From NCBI GenBank assembly GCA_022839045.1, contig JALHDI010000037.1, forward strand, positions 1 to 29,467: 29,467 bases of DNA. Direction: 5' to 3'. Below the pieces are notes generated by a model. The model saw only the letters and a program-made list of their open reading frames with translations, did no database searches and was not told the origin of the DNA. Source of the stretch: Sporomusaceae bacterium (GTDB taxonomy: Bacteria > Bacillota_C > Negativicutes > Sporomusales_B > UBA7701). Of this stretch, positions 1 through 7,960 are shown piece by piece. A program made the translations under genes and the position numbers. The stretch's first letter is position 1, and each line of letters starts with the position of its first letter.

Positions 1-1008
1 TTACGCCAGTTTCTTTTTCGCGAGATCGATAGCGACATCAATAATAATATCTTCCTGGCCGCCGACCGTCTTGCGGCGGCCCATTTCGATGAGGATATCG
101 CGGGCGTCGACGCCGAACTTCTCGGCCGCGCGCCGGGCGTGGAGCATGAAGCTGCCGTAGGCGCCGGCGTAGCCGATAGCCAGGGCTTCGTTGGATATTA
201 TCTGCGGCCGGTGCATAAGGGCGTCGAGCTCCTCGCCGACGTCCATGGCCTTGTAAAGGTCGATGCCGGTCTGCCGGTTCATCTTATTGAGCACCGCCAC
301 CAGCACCTCGAGCTGGGCGTTGCCCGCCCCGGCCCCGAGGCCGCGCAGGCAGGCGTCCACCGATTCGGCCCCGGCCTCGATGGCCGCCAGAGTGTTGCCG
401 ATGGCCAGACCGAGGTTGTTGTGGCCGTGGAAGCCGACCGGCAGCTTTACCGCCGCCTTGACGGCCTGGATGCGTTCGACGACGTCGCCGGGGACCATCG
501 CCCCCGCCGAGTCGGTGACATAGATCATATCGGCGCCGTAGCTCTCGAACAGCTTGGCCTGCTCGGCCACCTTCCCGGGCGATGCCATATGGGCCATCAT
601 CAGGAAGCCGACGGCTTCGAGGCCGTGCTTCTTGGCGAAACCGATGTGCTGCTCGCCGACGTCGGCCTCGGTAACATGGGTAGCGACCCGGACGGTGCGG
701 ACACCGAATTCCATAGCCTCTTCGAGGTGCTCGATCGTGCCGATGCCGGGGATGAGCAACACATCGAGCCTGGCTTTTTTCACGACCTTGCTGACCGCCG
801 CCAGGTATTGCCTGTCGCTGGCGCGGGCGAAGCCGTACTGCATGGACGAGCCGCCCAGGCCGTCCCCGTGGCCTACTTCAATGGTGCCGACCCCGGCCGC
901 GTCCAGCCTGGCGGCGATCTTCGCCATCTGCTCGGGTGTTAGCTGGTGGCTGACGGCGTGCATGCCGTCGCGCAGGGTCGCGTCGATTATCCGTATCGGT
1001 TTCATCAT
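1..1008 (-). CDS. mhpE: 4-hydroxy-2-oxovalerate aldolase
   Basis: A complete 335-aa protein that splits 4-hydroxy-2-oxovalerate into pyruvate and acetaldehyde, the aldolase step at the end of meta-cleavage pathways. The N-terminus has the [10 protein letters not shown] motif of HMGL/DmpG-type TIM barrels (catalytic Arg and metal-binding Asp), and [12 protein letters not shown] supplies the metal-binding histidines. The length matches DmpG/MhpE. The start is one of two tandem ATGs behind a GGGGAGGGG ribosome-binding site. It overlaps the stop of the acetaldehyde dehydrogenase gene by 4 bases, as expected for partners that form a channelling complex. It is the last operon gene visible; anything further downstream lies outside the window. 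Function is confident from family; the natural pathway substrate is not known. Confidence 0.95.
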   Translation of the reverse strand: MMKPIRIIDATLRDGMHAVSHQLTPEQMAKIAARLDAAGVGTIEVGHGDGLGGSSMQYGFARASDRQYLAAVSKVVKKARLDVLLIPGIGTIEHLEEAMEFGVRTVRVATHVTEADVGEQHIGFAKKHGLEAVGFLMMAHMASPGKVAEQAKLFESYGADMIYVTDSAGAMVPGDVVERIQAVKAAVKLPVGFHGHNNLGLAIGNTLAAIEAGAESVDACLRGLGAGAGNAQLEVLVAVLNKMNRQTGIDLYKAMDVGEELDALMHRPQIISNEALAIGYAGAYGSFMLHARRAAEKFGVDARDILIEMGRRKTVGGQEDIIIDVAIDLAKKKLA

Positions 1009-1892
1009 CTTGCCCCTCCCCGCTTCAGATCGGCGTACCGTTCAGCCACCGCCACCGCCGCGGAGGTGATGATGTCGAGGTTGCCCGAGTATTTCGGCAG
1101 GTAATCGCCGGCGCCTTCCACTTCGATCATCGCGACCACCCGTTCGCCGTCGGCGTAGGGCGGAACTTTGAGCCGGTAGCCCGGCACGTACTGCTGGAGC
1201 TTATGGACCATTTCTTCGACAGATTTCTTGATCGCTTCGATGCGCCCCGCCTCGCACTTGGCGTAGATGGTGTTGCGCATCATGATCGGCGGCTCGGCCG
1301 GATTTAAGATGATGATGGCTTTGGCATCCCCGGCGCCGCCCACTTTGACGAGGGCGTTGCGGGTGGTCTGGGTGAACTCGTCGATGTTCTGCCTGGTCCC
1401 GGGTCCGGCGCTCCGGCTGCTGATGGTCGAGACGATTTCGGCGTACTCGACCGGGGCGGCCCGGTTGATGGCGTACACGACCGGCACCGTCGCCTGACCG
1501 CCGCAGGTTACCATGTTTACGTTCGGCTCGGACAGCAATTCGTTATCCATGCCGACCGCGGGGACCACGTAGGGGCCGACCGCCGCCGGCGTCAAGTCGA
1601 CGGCGAAGATGCCGGCCTCCTTGAGCTTGGGCGCATGGGCCAGGTGGGGGCGTGCCCCGGTGGCGTCGAAAGCGATATCGATTCTTTTTGAAGCGTGCAA
1701 GGCGAGCAGTCCGTCGATGCCGTCCGCGGTGACGGCGACGCCCCGCTCGGCGGCCATTCTCATGCCCGGCGAGTCGGCAATGATGCCCGCCATGAGCGCC
1801 AGCTCGATGTTACGGCTGCGGAATATCTTCATCATCAGGTCAATGCCGATGTTTCCTGGTCCGATTATTGCCGCGCGTAGTTTTGAGTCCAC
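1005..1892 (-). CDS. mhpF: acetaldehyde dehydrogenase (acetylating)
   Basis: Oxidises acetaldehyde with CoA and NAD+ to acetyl-CoA, normally taking acetaldehyde directly from the aldolase encoded next. The N-terminal Rossmann motif is GPGNIG, and the active-site cysteine lies in VTCGGQA at about residue 130. I place the start at the GTG at 1892 (295 aa) because GGAGG stands 8 bases before it; a GTG at 1901 would add three residues but overlaps that ribosome-binding site. The length fits DmpF/MhpF. The 3' end overlaps the aldolase start by 4 bases, implying translational coupling. The sequence shows no truncation or missing catalytic residue. Confidence 0.95.
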   Translation of the reverse strand: MDSKLRAAIIGPGNIGIDLMMKIFRSRNIELALMAGIIADSPGMRMAAERGVAVTADGIDGLLALHASKRIDIAFDATGARPHLAHAPKLKEAGIFAVDLTPAAVGPYVVPAVGMDNELLSEPNVNMVTCGGQATVPVVYAINRAAPVEYAEIVSTISSRSAGPGTRQNIDEFTQTTRNALVKVGGAGDAKAIIILNPAEPPIMMRNTIYAKCEAGRIEAIKKSVEEMVHKLQQYVPGYRLKVPPYADGERVVAMIEVEGAGDYLPKYSGNLDIITSAAVAVAERYADLKRGGAR

Positions 1893-1910
1893 TTCGTGCA
1901 CCTCCGCAAC

Positions 1911-2696
1911 TTATTTGACAAACCGCGCACCCACCGTGCCCAGGCGGTCAAACGCCGCCTGCACGTTATCCCCTGCCGCTACCGGGCAGGCCGCGGTAAG
2001 CGACCCGGACATGATTATTTCTCCTGCCTTGAGCGTGATGCCGTAGGCGGCCAGCTTGTTGGCCAGCCAGGCGACGGCGTTGGCGGGGTGGCCGAGCACC
2101 GCGGCGCCGGCGGCGGTGGCCACCGTTTCGCCGTTTTTGTCCAGCACCAGGCCCATGTAGCGCAGGTCGAATTCGTCGGCGGGGATGAGGCGGCCGCTGA
2201 CGATGACCTTGCCGATGGAAGCGCCGTCGGCGATGGTGTCCTGGATTTTGATCTTCCAGTCCTTGATGCGGGTGTCGATTATCTCCAGGGCCGGCATTAT
2301 CCCCGCGGTGGCCTGCAGCACCTTGGCCACGGTCACGCCGGGGCCGACGAGGTCTTCCTTGAGGACGAAGGCAACCTCCGCCTCGACCTTGGGGGCGATA
2401 AGCTCGCCCAGCGACAGCGGTTCGCCCTCCAGCGCCATCATCCGGTCGGTGATGTAGCCGTAGTCGGGCTCGAATACCCCCAGGGCGGTCTGCATCGCTT
2501 TACTGGTGAGGCCGATCTTTTTGCCGACGATGGTGTGGCCGTCGGCCAGTCTGAGGTTCATGCCCTCAAGCTGCACCTGGTAGGCTTCCTCGTTGGTCAT
2601 GGCGGGGTGGCGAGCGGTCAGCGCGTCGATGGGAGCGTGGCCGGTCTCTGCGGCGTATAGCTCCCGCGCCAGTTCGAGAATGATTTTTTTGTCCAT
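1911..2696 (-). CDS. mhpD: 2-oxopent-4-enoate hydratase family protein
   Basis: A 261-aa protein of the MhpD/DmpE/DmpH fold. In the hydratase branch it adds water to 2-hydroxypenta-2,4-dienoate to give 4-hydroxy-2-oxovalerate, the substrate of the aldolase two genes downstream. Visible family features are an acidic metal-binding stretch (KVEAEVAFVL), a GKKIGLTS segment near residue 57 and the C-terminal MSGSLTAA segment. The related 2-oxo-3-hexenedioate decarboxylases share this fold and cannot be excluded from sequence alone. The hydratase is favoured because the aldolase and dehydrogenase follow directly. The ATG is preceded by GGAGG at 6 bases. Confidence 0.88.
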   Translation of the reverse strand: MDKKIILELARELYAAETGHAPIDALTARHPAMTNEEAYQVQLEGMNLRLADGHTIVGKKIGLTSKAMQTALGVFEPDYGYITDRMMALEGEPLSLGELIAPKVEAEVAFVLKEDLVGPGVTVAKVLQATAGIMPALEIIDTRIKDWKIKIQDTIADGASIGKVIVSGRLIPADEFDLRYMGLVLDKNGETVATAAGAAVLGHPANAVAWLANKLAAYGITLKAGEIIMSGSLTAACPVAAGDNVQAAFDRLGTVGARFVK

Positions 2697-2711
2697 GCTG
2701 TTCCTCCATTC

Positions 2712-3602
2712 TCAGTGATGCCACTTTTTATGGCGGAGTTTTTCCCGCAGGATGCCGGCGATGTCGCCGGCCAGGGCCTGCCTGTCGACAGGGCCGGCGT
2801 TGCAGTGGCGGCGCAGGGCTTCGCCGGCGGCCACCACTTCGTCGTTGGGACCGGGCAGATTGACGATGGTCGTCAGCCCGTAGCCGCCGACGCCGATGCG
2901 CACGCCGTCTTTGACGTGCCGCCCCGTGCCGGCCTGAAACTTGACGATCCATGGCGTGAGCGCCGCAGGGTCGACTCTGGCGAGCGCCTCGACGCTGAAA
3001 TCCTTGTCTTCGGCGCCTACGCCGCCGGTAGTGATCACCAGCCCGAAGCCGCGGTCGGCCGCGTCCCTGAGCCGGTAGGCGATAACGTCGGCGTTGTCTT
3101 CGAGCGTGCCGCCGAATTCGGCCCGGTAGCCTAACTCGCCGAGCAGGCGGCGCAGATACGGCGTGTTGGTGTCTTCGATCATCCCGCGGGCAACTTCAAA
3201 ACCGGTGGCGAAGACGAGCGCCCGGCCGAGGACGGCCCGCTCGATCTCGCCGCCCATGGCCTCCGCGCGGGCGACGATCTCGGCCGCTTCTTCCTCGGAG
3301 CCGCCGATGAGGCCCAGGATGCCGGCCGAATCGACGTAGGCCCCGGCGGCGACTTCGACGCCGTCCACCTTGCCGACGGCGGCCAAAAGCGCCTTCTCCT
3401 TGCCGGCGATCTGCCGGATATCGATGGTTCTGGTCAACAGGTCTAGACAGATATGGTCGTCGCGGACGTCGACCACCAGCACCTGGTCGGAGGGGAGAGC
3501 CAGCACTTCGGCGACGGCGGCCGCGACGACCGTGAGATTGGCGGCTTTAAGCTCCAGGCCGTAGATTTTCAGTTCGGTTTTCTCCAGGAGGTTCAGCTTC
3601 AA
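2712..3602 (-). CDS. MoCF (MoaB/CinA-like) domain protein
   Basis: A 296-aa protein. Residues from about 125 to 245 look like the molybdopterin-binding (MoCF) fold seen in MoaB, MoeA and CinA: a TGFEVARGMIEDTN segment, then LEDNADVIAYRL, then the glycine-rich VITTGGVGAEDKDFS loop. The first 120 residues (alpha/beta, no motif I recognise) are not part of MoaB. The start is TTG with a GGGAGGTGG ribosome-binding site, overlapping the stop of the preceding gene by 4 bases. Known relatives bind molybdopterin or nucleotide-like pterins. Its place in a catabolic operon with a NadC-like enzyme and a LarA-like protein suggests a role with an unusual cofactor, but that is inference. Confidence 0.7.
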   Translation of the reverse strand: MKLNLLEKTELKIYGLELKAANLTVVAAAVAEVLALPSDQVLVVDVRDDHICLDLLTRTIDIRQIAGKEKALLAAVGKVDGVEVAAGAYVDSAGILGLIGGSEEEAAEIVARAEAMGGEIERAVLGRALVFATGFEVARGMIEDTNTPYLRRLLGELGYRAEFGGTLEDNADVIAYRLRDAADRGFGLVITTGGVGAEDKDFSVEALARVDPAALTPWIVKFQAGTGRHVKDGVRIGVGGYGLTTIVNLPGPNDEVVAAGEALRRHCNAGPVDRQALAGDIAGILREKLRHKKWHH

Positions 3603-4429
3603 GGGGCGGCCACCTCCCGGACATCGAGCTTCATGTCGAGGAGCGGGGCGTCGATGATGCTCACGCCGATGTCGAGGATATCTATGCCTTTATCCTTAAG
3701 GGTCGGGATATCTTCCAGGCGGATGCCTTGGGCGAAGGCGATTTTGACCTTGTCCCTCAGGCCGGCGGCGGCGAGGGCTTTGTTCGCCGCTGCCACGTCG
3801 GCCAGGCTGCCGGTGTCGATCATGAGGATGTCGGCGCCGCCGCGGGCGGCGGCCAGGGCTTCGGCCGCTATGGGGGCCGAGCGCCCCTTGAGCTGGATGC
3901 ATTTGATTTTGTCGTCCATGGCCGCTACCGTGGCCAGCGTCGTTTCCACCCCGCCGAGCATGCGGACGAAGTTTTTGTCGAGATAGAGGAACGGGCCGTC
4001 GGCGATGCGGAAGGAGGCCCCTCCGGCCGTGACCGCGTCTCTTACGATCCATTTAATTTCCGGCGGCATCTTTTTCCACGCCCCGCAGACTATCTTAAGC
4101 CCTGGGCCGGCCAGCTCGACCGCCTGCCGGGCGGCGGTGGCGATGCCGGACGGTTTGGCCAGGAGGCCGATGGCCACTTCCTCGGCCATGGCCAGCTGTT
4201 TGGGGGTGCCGGTGAGTTTGGCCACCGTAGCTCCGTCGGCTGCCTTAGCCCCGTCGGCGATCATTATCTCCACGGCGACATCGAGGGCGGAAAGCCGGTC
4301 TTTGAGCCGGGCCGTGCCGGTGACGACGCCGGCGCGCTCGGTGGCGATATATGCATTGTACGGCCGGTTACTTATCGAGGCGAAGATTATGTCGCGGATA
4401 TCCTGTTGCGTCTGGGCCGCTGGTTGCAT
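3599..4429 (-). CDS. NadC/ModD-like phosphoribosyltransferase homologue, divergent
   Basis: About 276 aa, resembling type II quinolinate phosphoribosyltransferase (NadC) and ModD along its length: SGIATAARQAVELAG matches the NadC helix before the active site, ADILMIDTG matches the ADIIMLDN strand, and the end IDILDIGV...DMKLDV matches the NadC C-terminus. Key substrate-binding positions differ. The RKTTPGLR loop is replaced by AWKKMPPEIK, the GG-x-NHR loop by GGASFRIAD, and the IEVEV strand by IQLKG. So it probably does not use quinolinate. The start is the ATG at 4429, behind AGGAGG at 8 bases, 32 bases after the LarA-like gene; an in-frame ATG at 4495 inside that gene has no such site. Confidence 0.65.
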   Translation of the reverse strand: MQPAAQTQQDIRDIIFASISNRPYNAYIATERAGVVTGTARLKDRLSALDVAVEIMIADGAKAADGATVAKLTGTPKQLAMAEEVAIGLLAKPSGIATAARQAVELAGPGLKIVCGAWKKMPPEIKWIVRDAVTAGGASFRIADGPFLYLDKNFVRMLGGVETTLATVAAMDDKIKCIQLKGRSAPIAAEALAAARGGADILMIDTGSLADVAAANKALAAAGLRDKVKIAFAQGIRLEDIPTLKDKGIDILDIGVSIIDAPLLDMKLDVREVAAP

Positions 4430-4461
4430 CTTTGCTGCCTCCTGTCGCTGTCGTTCGCCGA

Positions 4462-5889
4462 TTATAGCCTGATTACGCCCCGCTGCCTCAGCCATTTGGG
4501 CATGAGGTCGTTATCCACTTTCAGCGACACCTCGGGCGCCTTGGCGATCAGCAGGTCCGCCAGACTGTCCGATACGTTGATGCCGCCCATGGCGCCGTCG
4601 AAGATGATGACTTTGTCGGTCTTGGCGGTCTTGTAGGCGAACTGCATCGCTCCGTCGAGGTGTTCGGCGACGACCGAGTGTTTCATGTACTGGAGGTTCT
4701 GGGGGTCGGTGCTTATGAGGTCGGCCTGGGCCTGCCCCACTACGACGGTGGGGATATGTTCGGAGAAGAAAGCGCTGGGGTAGCCGCCCCAGGCGTAGTT
4801 GTGGACGACCATCTTGATGGCCGGGTTCATGGGGGCGATGCCGCCGATGAGCGGTTTGCCGTCCTTGCCGTAGAAGGCTTCGGTGTACCAGGTGTAAGGG
4901 GCCAGCGGCTTGTCGAGGTCGAAGAGGTCTTCGTTGGCGCCGGCGAAGTTGGCGTAGATGACGCCGGCGGCGAATACATAGGGAACGGGACAGGGAAAAT
5001 CCAGGCCGACGATGCATTCGTCGATTTCGCCCAGCAGGGTCATGATTTTGCCGTAGTATTTGAGGCCCTCGACGGTCAGTTGGTCGTTGAGGACGTAAAG
5101 GTCGTTTTCGGCGCTCACGCCGACGACGCCGCTCGGCGACATGTTGAGGAAGGAGGCGAAGGCGAATTTGCTTTTGACGAATTCGGATTCGAAGATGGCC
5201 CGGGCGGTGAAGTTGGCGCCCCGCGGGCCCATGTTCCAGTGGTAGGTGGAGCGGGTTTCGATGCGGGCGTAGCTCATGCCGAAGGGCTTGACGGCCCGGT
5301 CGACCTGGCGGTGGAAGTGTACTTCGCGCACGTCGCTGTTGTGGACGTGGACGATCCAGTCGGCGTCGTAGACCGCCTTTATCCCGTAGAGGGTGCCGAT
5401 CTCGGTCTTTATGGCCAATCCCTCGTCGATGGGGGCGATGCCGCGGGCCTTGCCTTTATAGTGCTCGTCGAGCTTGTAGCGCTTGATGTATTCTTCGGTT
5501 TCGCGAAAGCGCAGGCCGACCCCGGCCCTAAGACGGATGTCCTGCGTGCCGGTGCGCTCGGCGATGACGTCGCGCACCGCGCGCAGCAGTTCGGCGTAGG
5601 GTTCGCCGCCCAGCAGGGTGAAGCCGTGGTGCGAGGCCAGGATGTTGACCGACTGCCCGGGTTTGATCATCGACATGTCGACTTGGGCCAGCGCGGCTTC
5701 GGCCGCTCGCCGCACCGCGCCGATGCCTCCTTCGCCGGGATATATGACCGCCGGGGTGTCGGCGAACAGGTCTTTAATCAGCAGGGAGGTCATTTCCGGG
5801 TATTCGGCCATGCGTTTAGTTACAAGCTCCGGGGCGATTCCGTACTGGGACGCTCGCGGCGCCATCGGGGTGATTGCCGGGCGTTTCAT
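4462..5889 (-). CDS. conserved protein with LarA/DUF2088-like N-terminal half
   Basis: A 475-aa protein of uncertain function. The stretch from about residue 75 to 135 (IKPGQSVNILASHHG, then LLRAVRDVIAERTG, DIRLRAGVGLRFRETEEYI) follows the pattern of the nickel-dependent lactate racemase N-terminal domain: PGQxVxI strand, helix ending in G-x-x-DI, then G-x-G-x-R and an EE pair. The middle has a histidine-rich segment (VHVHNSDVREVHFHRQ, about residues 196-211) that could bind metal. The LarA lysine/glycine cofactor-attachment segment is not evident, so racemase activity cannot be assumed. It shares one base with the ferredoxin stop (TGATG), indicating coupled translation. No signal peptide or membrane segment is visible. 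Confidence 0.55.
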   Translation of the reverse strand: MKRPAITPMAPRASQYGIAPELVTKRMAEYPEMTSLLIKDLFADTPAVIYPGEGGIGAVRRAAEAALAQVDMSMIKPGQSVNILASHHGFTLLGGEPYAELLRAVRDVIAERTGTQDIRLRAGVGLRFRETEEYIKRYKLDEHYKGKARGIAPIDEGLAIKTEIGTLYGIKAVYDADWIVHVHNSDVREVHFHRQVDRAVKPFGMSYARIETRSTYHWNMGPRGANFTARAIFESEFVKSKFAFASFLNMSPSGVVGVSAENDLYVLNDQLTVEGLKYYGKIMTLLGEIDECIVGLDFPCPVPYVFAAGVIYANFAGANEDLFDLDKPLAPYTWYTEAFYGKDGKPLIGGIAPMNPAIKMVVHNYAWGGYPSAFFSEHIPTVVVGQAQADLISTDPQNLQYMKHSVVAEHLDGAMQFAYKTAKTDKVIIFDGAMGGINVSDSLADLLIAKAPEVSLKVDNDLMPKWLRQRGVIRL

Positions 5890-6503
5890 CAGGAGTTCCC
5901 CCTTTCCTTTTTGGCTTTTACCACTTCGTCGAACAGTTTGATGTCTTCGTCGAAGTAGAAGCCGCGGCTGTTATATTTTTGCTTGATTTCTTCGGGAATG
6001 TCGAATACGGTGGGCGTCAGGCCGTACCACTGCCAGCCGGGCGGTTTTTCGGGGGTGATGCCCGCCGCCTTGAGCAGCCGCAGAACCGGCTGGATGCATT
6101 CGACTTTGCAGCCCATCCGGATGCCGGTCTGGCGGGAGATATCTTCGGGCGTCCGGGCTCCTTTGATGATGGCGCCGGCCACTTCTTCCGCGCGGGTGGC
6201 GGTACAGTAGCAGATTATCTGCTCGGGGTTGAGCTTGGCTTTGACGCACAGCTCGGTTATCTTTTCGTAGTCGAGGTCGCTGATGTCGACCGACACCGTG
6301 TACGGCTGTTCGAGCTTTTCCATCGTGATGGCGAAGACCGGGCACCGCTGGTTGCAGCCGCCGCAGCCGCGGCAGTCCTCGAGTTTGACGACCGCTTTCT
6401 TGTCCTTTAGCGTTATGGCCAGCGACGGGCATACCTTGGTGCAAATGCCGCAGCCGATACATTTTCCCGTATCGACGACGGGTTTTACGGTTATCTGTTT
6501 CAT
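5889..6503 (-). CDS. 2[4Fe-4S] ferredoxin fused to a BFD-like [2Fe-2S] domain
   Basis: A 204-aa cytoplasmic electron carrier. Residues 15-25 (CIGCGICTKVC) and 44-54 (CRGCGGCNQRC) are two CxxCxxCxxxC motifs for [4Fe-4S] clusters, although the usual CP after the first motif is kept and the second starts in a tight glycine-rich loop. Residues 98-136 hold CYC, 31 residues, then CKVEC, the spacing of a BFD-like (bacterioferritin-associated ferredoxin) [2Fe-2S] domain. The C-terminal 65 residues match nothing I know. It is the first gene of the catabolic operon, with a strong AAAGGAGGGG ribosome-binding site. It probably passes electrons to or from an enzyme encoded here or beyond the left edge. 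Confidence 0.8.
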   Translation of the reverse strand: MKQITVKPVVDTGKCIGCGICTKVCPSLAITLKDKKAVVKLEDCRGCGGCNQRCPVFAITMEKLEQPYTVSVDISDLDYEKITELCVKAKLNPEQIICYCTATRAEEVAGAIIKGARTPEDISRQTGIRMGCKVECIQPVLRLLKAAGITPEKPPGWQWYGLTPTVFDIPEEIKQKYNSRGFYFDEDIKLFDEVVKAKKERGNS

Positions 6504-6533
6504 ATTACCCCTCCTTTTTTAGCCTAAACTTGC

Positions 6534-6545
6534 TTTCGTCCGAAA
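6534..6545. promoter_or_regulatory. possible operator of the catabolic operon
   Basis: A 12-base inverted repeat, TTTCG-TC-CGAAA, lies in the 72-bp gap between the iclR-type gene and the ferredoxin gene, about 30 bases before the ferredoxin start. IclR regulators bind short palindromes near the promoters they control. No clear -35/-10 pair was found next to it, so this is only a candidate. Confidence 0.25.
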
Positions 6546-6575
6546 ATAATAAATTGATACCAAAAACAGCCGGCC

Positions 6576-7349
6576 TTACTCCTTATAGCCCAGTTGAGCC
6601 GATATATGTTGGGCGGCATCAACTATATCCCTCGTCAGTTCACCCATATTACGGCTTGATACACGGCTATTCGGTCCCGATAGACTAATGGCGGCGATAA
6701 CCGCACCGCAGTGATTCTTAATCGGAGCCGCTACACAACTAAGGCCAGTCTCAATTTCCTCTTCATCCGTCGCGTATCCCTCTTGCCGCACCTTAGCAAG
6801 GTGAATTTTGAGCTTCCCGGGATCGGTAATGGTATTAGGTGTAAAGCGCTGCAAACTCTTATCGCGAATAATACGGTCAAACTCCTCTTCCGATAGTCCG
6901 GCGAGCAAAACTTTGCCAACTCCGGTACAGTGAGCGGGATTGCGGCCGCCCACATAAGATATTATCCTGATAGAACGAGGGCTATCTACTTTATCGATAT
7001 AGACCACTTCGCCGTTGGATAACACTGCAAGGTGTACCGTTTCTTGATATCTTTGGGCTAACGAGTATAGATAAGGCATGGCAATTGAACGAAGATCCAT
7101 ACTGGCATGAACAACTTGACCAAGCTCAAAAAGTTTTAGGCCAAGGGCGTACTTCCCGCTAGCCTGGTCCTGTTGCACATAGCCCAGTTTCTCCAAGGTT
7201 GTTACCAGACTGTGGGTAGTGCTTTTGCTCAGCCCTATTCCGCGACTGATGCTGCTCAACCCATCCCCGCTCTTGTAAGCGGCAAGGTACTCCAGGATAT
7301 TCATCGCGCGCGCTATCGACTGAATGATTTTCCCTTTGCCTTCTGCCAA
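6576..7349 (-). CDS. IclR-family transcriptional regulator
   Basis: A 257-aa regulator. Residues 10-60 form the winged helix-turn-helix (ARAMNILEYLAAY, then ISRGIGLSKSTTHSLVTTLEKLGYV), and residues 80-250 are the IclR effector-binding domain (YSLAQRYQETVHLAVLSNGEVVYIDKVD, AHCTGVGKVLLAG, CVAAPIKNHCGAVIAAISLSGP). The start is TTG with a weak, distant ribosome-binding site (AGAAGGGCGG), compatible with low expression. It lies directly upstream of, and in the same direction as, the ferredoxin-to-aldolase operon and most likely responds to a substrate or intermediate of that pathway. Whether it activates or represses cannot be read from sequence. Confidence 0.93.
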   Translation of the reverse strand: MAEGKGKIIQSIARAMNILEYLAAYKSGDGLSSISRGIGLSKSTTHSLVTTLEKLGYVQQDQASGKYALGLKLFELGQVVHASMDLRSIAMPYLYSLAQRYQETVHLAVLSNGEVVYIDKVDSPRSIRIISYVGGRNPAHCTGVGKVLLAGLSEEEFDRIIRDKSLQRFTPNTITDPGKLKIHLAKVRQEGYATDEEEIETGLSCVAAPIKNHCGAVIAAISLSGPNSRVSSRNMGELTRDIVDAAQHISAQLGYKE

Positions 7350-7382
7350 CGAAATATTCCGCCCTTCTTGTCCTACTATATC

Positions 7383-7414
7383 GAACGCCGTTCAGTTTTA
7401 TAAAATATATTATA
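7383..7414 (-). promoter_or_regulatory. possible autoregulated promoter of the IclR-type gene
   Basis: On the minus strand a perfect -10 hexamer TATAAT (7409-7414) sits about 60 bases before the iclR-type start in an AT-rich tract. It is followed 15 bases later by the near-palindrome GAACG-G-CGTTC (7383-7393), placed where a repressor would block transcription. No good -35 is visible. Confidence 0.3.
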
Positions 7415-7513
7415 CTTATTCTTTAAAAATCCTGCTATTTTGTTAAATCTTATCAGATTTTTCCCAATAATTATTGCCTCACCCAAGTAGCCGTCCCCAG
7501 ATTATTACCTTCC

Positions 7514-7556
7514 GAAAAAAATCGTGACCAAGGCCCGAAAGTATTGCCATGGTCAC
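7514..7556 (-). terminator. rho-independent terminator of the decayed PAP2 gene
   Basis: Read on the minus strand, GTGACCATGGC pairs with GCCTTGGTCAC (11 bp, one mismatch, 11-base loop) and is followed by GATTTTTTT. It lies about 70 bases beyond the stop codon of the PAP2 remnant and well upstream of the iclR-type promoter, so it is best explained as that gene's own terminator. Confidence 0.75.
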
Positions 7557-7628
7557 TCAAAACGAGCAAAATGCTAATATGAAAAAGCGAATACGGCTCG
7601 GACGCGGTCAGTTTCGCAGAAGCCCGTT

Positions 7629-7736
7629 TTATCCCCATCTTGGCAACCGTCCGATCAACGTCCCGGCCAGAACATCATCGTCAATAATGTGCCGATAACC
7701 AGAGACTGAAGCAGCAATCCCAAGACATCTCTGCAC
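7629..7736 (-). pseudogene. PAP2-family phosphatase remnant (C-terminal fragment)
   Basis: A 35-codon open frame contains VSGYRHIIDDDVLAGTLIG, which resembles the last conserved motif of PAP2 phosphatases (S-R-x5-H-x3-D-VLAG-x2-G). The conserved arginine after the serine is lost. In the same frame upstream a TAG at about 7741 interrupts the reading, and no intact KxxxxxxRP or PSGH motif is readable. The fragment is flanked by a promoter at 7817-7870 and a terminator at 7514-7556 in the right orientation, which supports a former complete gene. The call rests on one short motif, so a chance match is possible. Confidence 0.35.
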
Positions 7737-7816
7737 CTAATCTGCGACACTTGCCAGCACCTCACCTATTCGTTCCCGCGGACCGGGTGATGAAAGCTCA
7801 ACAGCTTTTCACGATA

Positions 7817-7870
7817 ATCATAGCAAGTCATCATTAATTCAACGTTACCGCACGGTTAAAATACTGTTAA
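7817..7870 (-). promoter_or_regulatory. PhoP-box-like promoter, four TTAACA-type repeats plus -10
   Basis: On the minus strand four hexamers, TTAACA, TTAACC, GTAACG and TTAATG (+ coordinates 7865-7870, 7854-7859, 7843-7848, 7832-7837), repeat with exactly 11-bp spacing. Nine bases later follows an extended -10, TGC-TATGAT (hexamer 7817-7822). Direct TTAACA repeats one helical turn apart, ending about 10 bp before a -10, are the layout of promoters activated by PhoP/PhoB. They point at the PAP2 remnant. Confidence 0.55.
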
Positions 7871-7910
7871 AACATGGTTGCGAAATCGCCGGTCAGCCCC
7901 GCCTGGAAGG

Positions 7911-7938
7911 AAAAAACCCAAGCCCCGGTTCGGCTTGG
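7911..7938 (-). terminator. terminator of the phoH-nudix transcript
   Basis: On the minus strand CCAAGCC pairs with GGCTTGG across a 7-base loop, followed at once by GTTTTTT. It begins about 22 bases after the Nudix stop codon. Weaker flanking pairing (ACCCAAA with the U-tract side) may extend the stem. Confidence 0.8.
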
Positions 7939-7960
7939 ATTTGGGTCTGGTCTTATCAGG

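Larger units (their letters stand above)
7350..7960. other. 610-bp stretch without an intact gene
   Basis: Between the iclR-type start and the Nudix stop I find no intact gene. The stretch contains, on the minus strand, a phosphate-box-like promoter, a decayed PAP2-phosphatase fragment with its terminator, and the terminator of the Nudix operon. These are listed separately. Confidence 0.6.

Noticed and set aside
4660..5958. Plus-strand open frame of 432 codons opposite the LarA-like gene
   Set aside because: It shows Val/Gly/Asp-rich low-complexity composition, no domain, and the minus strand has coupled starts and stops with its neighbours.
7579..7698. Plus-strand 39-codon ORF (starts MKKRIRLGRG)
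   Set aside because: No ribosome-binding site, and it lies opposite the PAP2 remnant, whose promoter and terminator are on the other strand.
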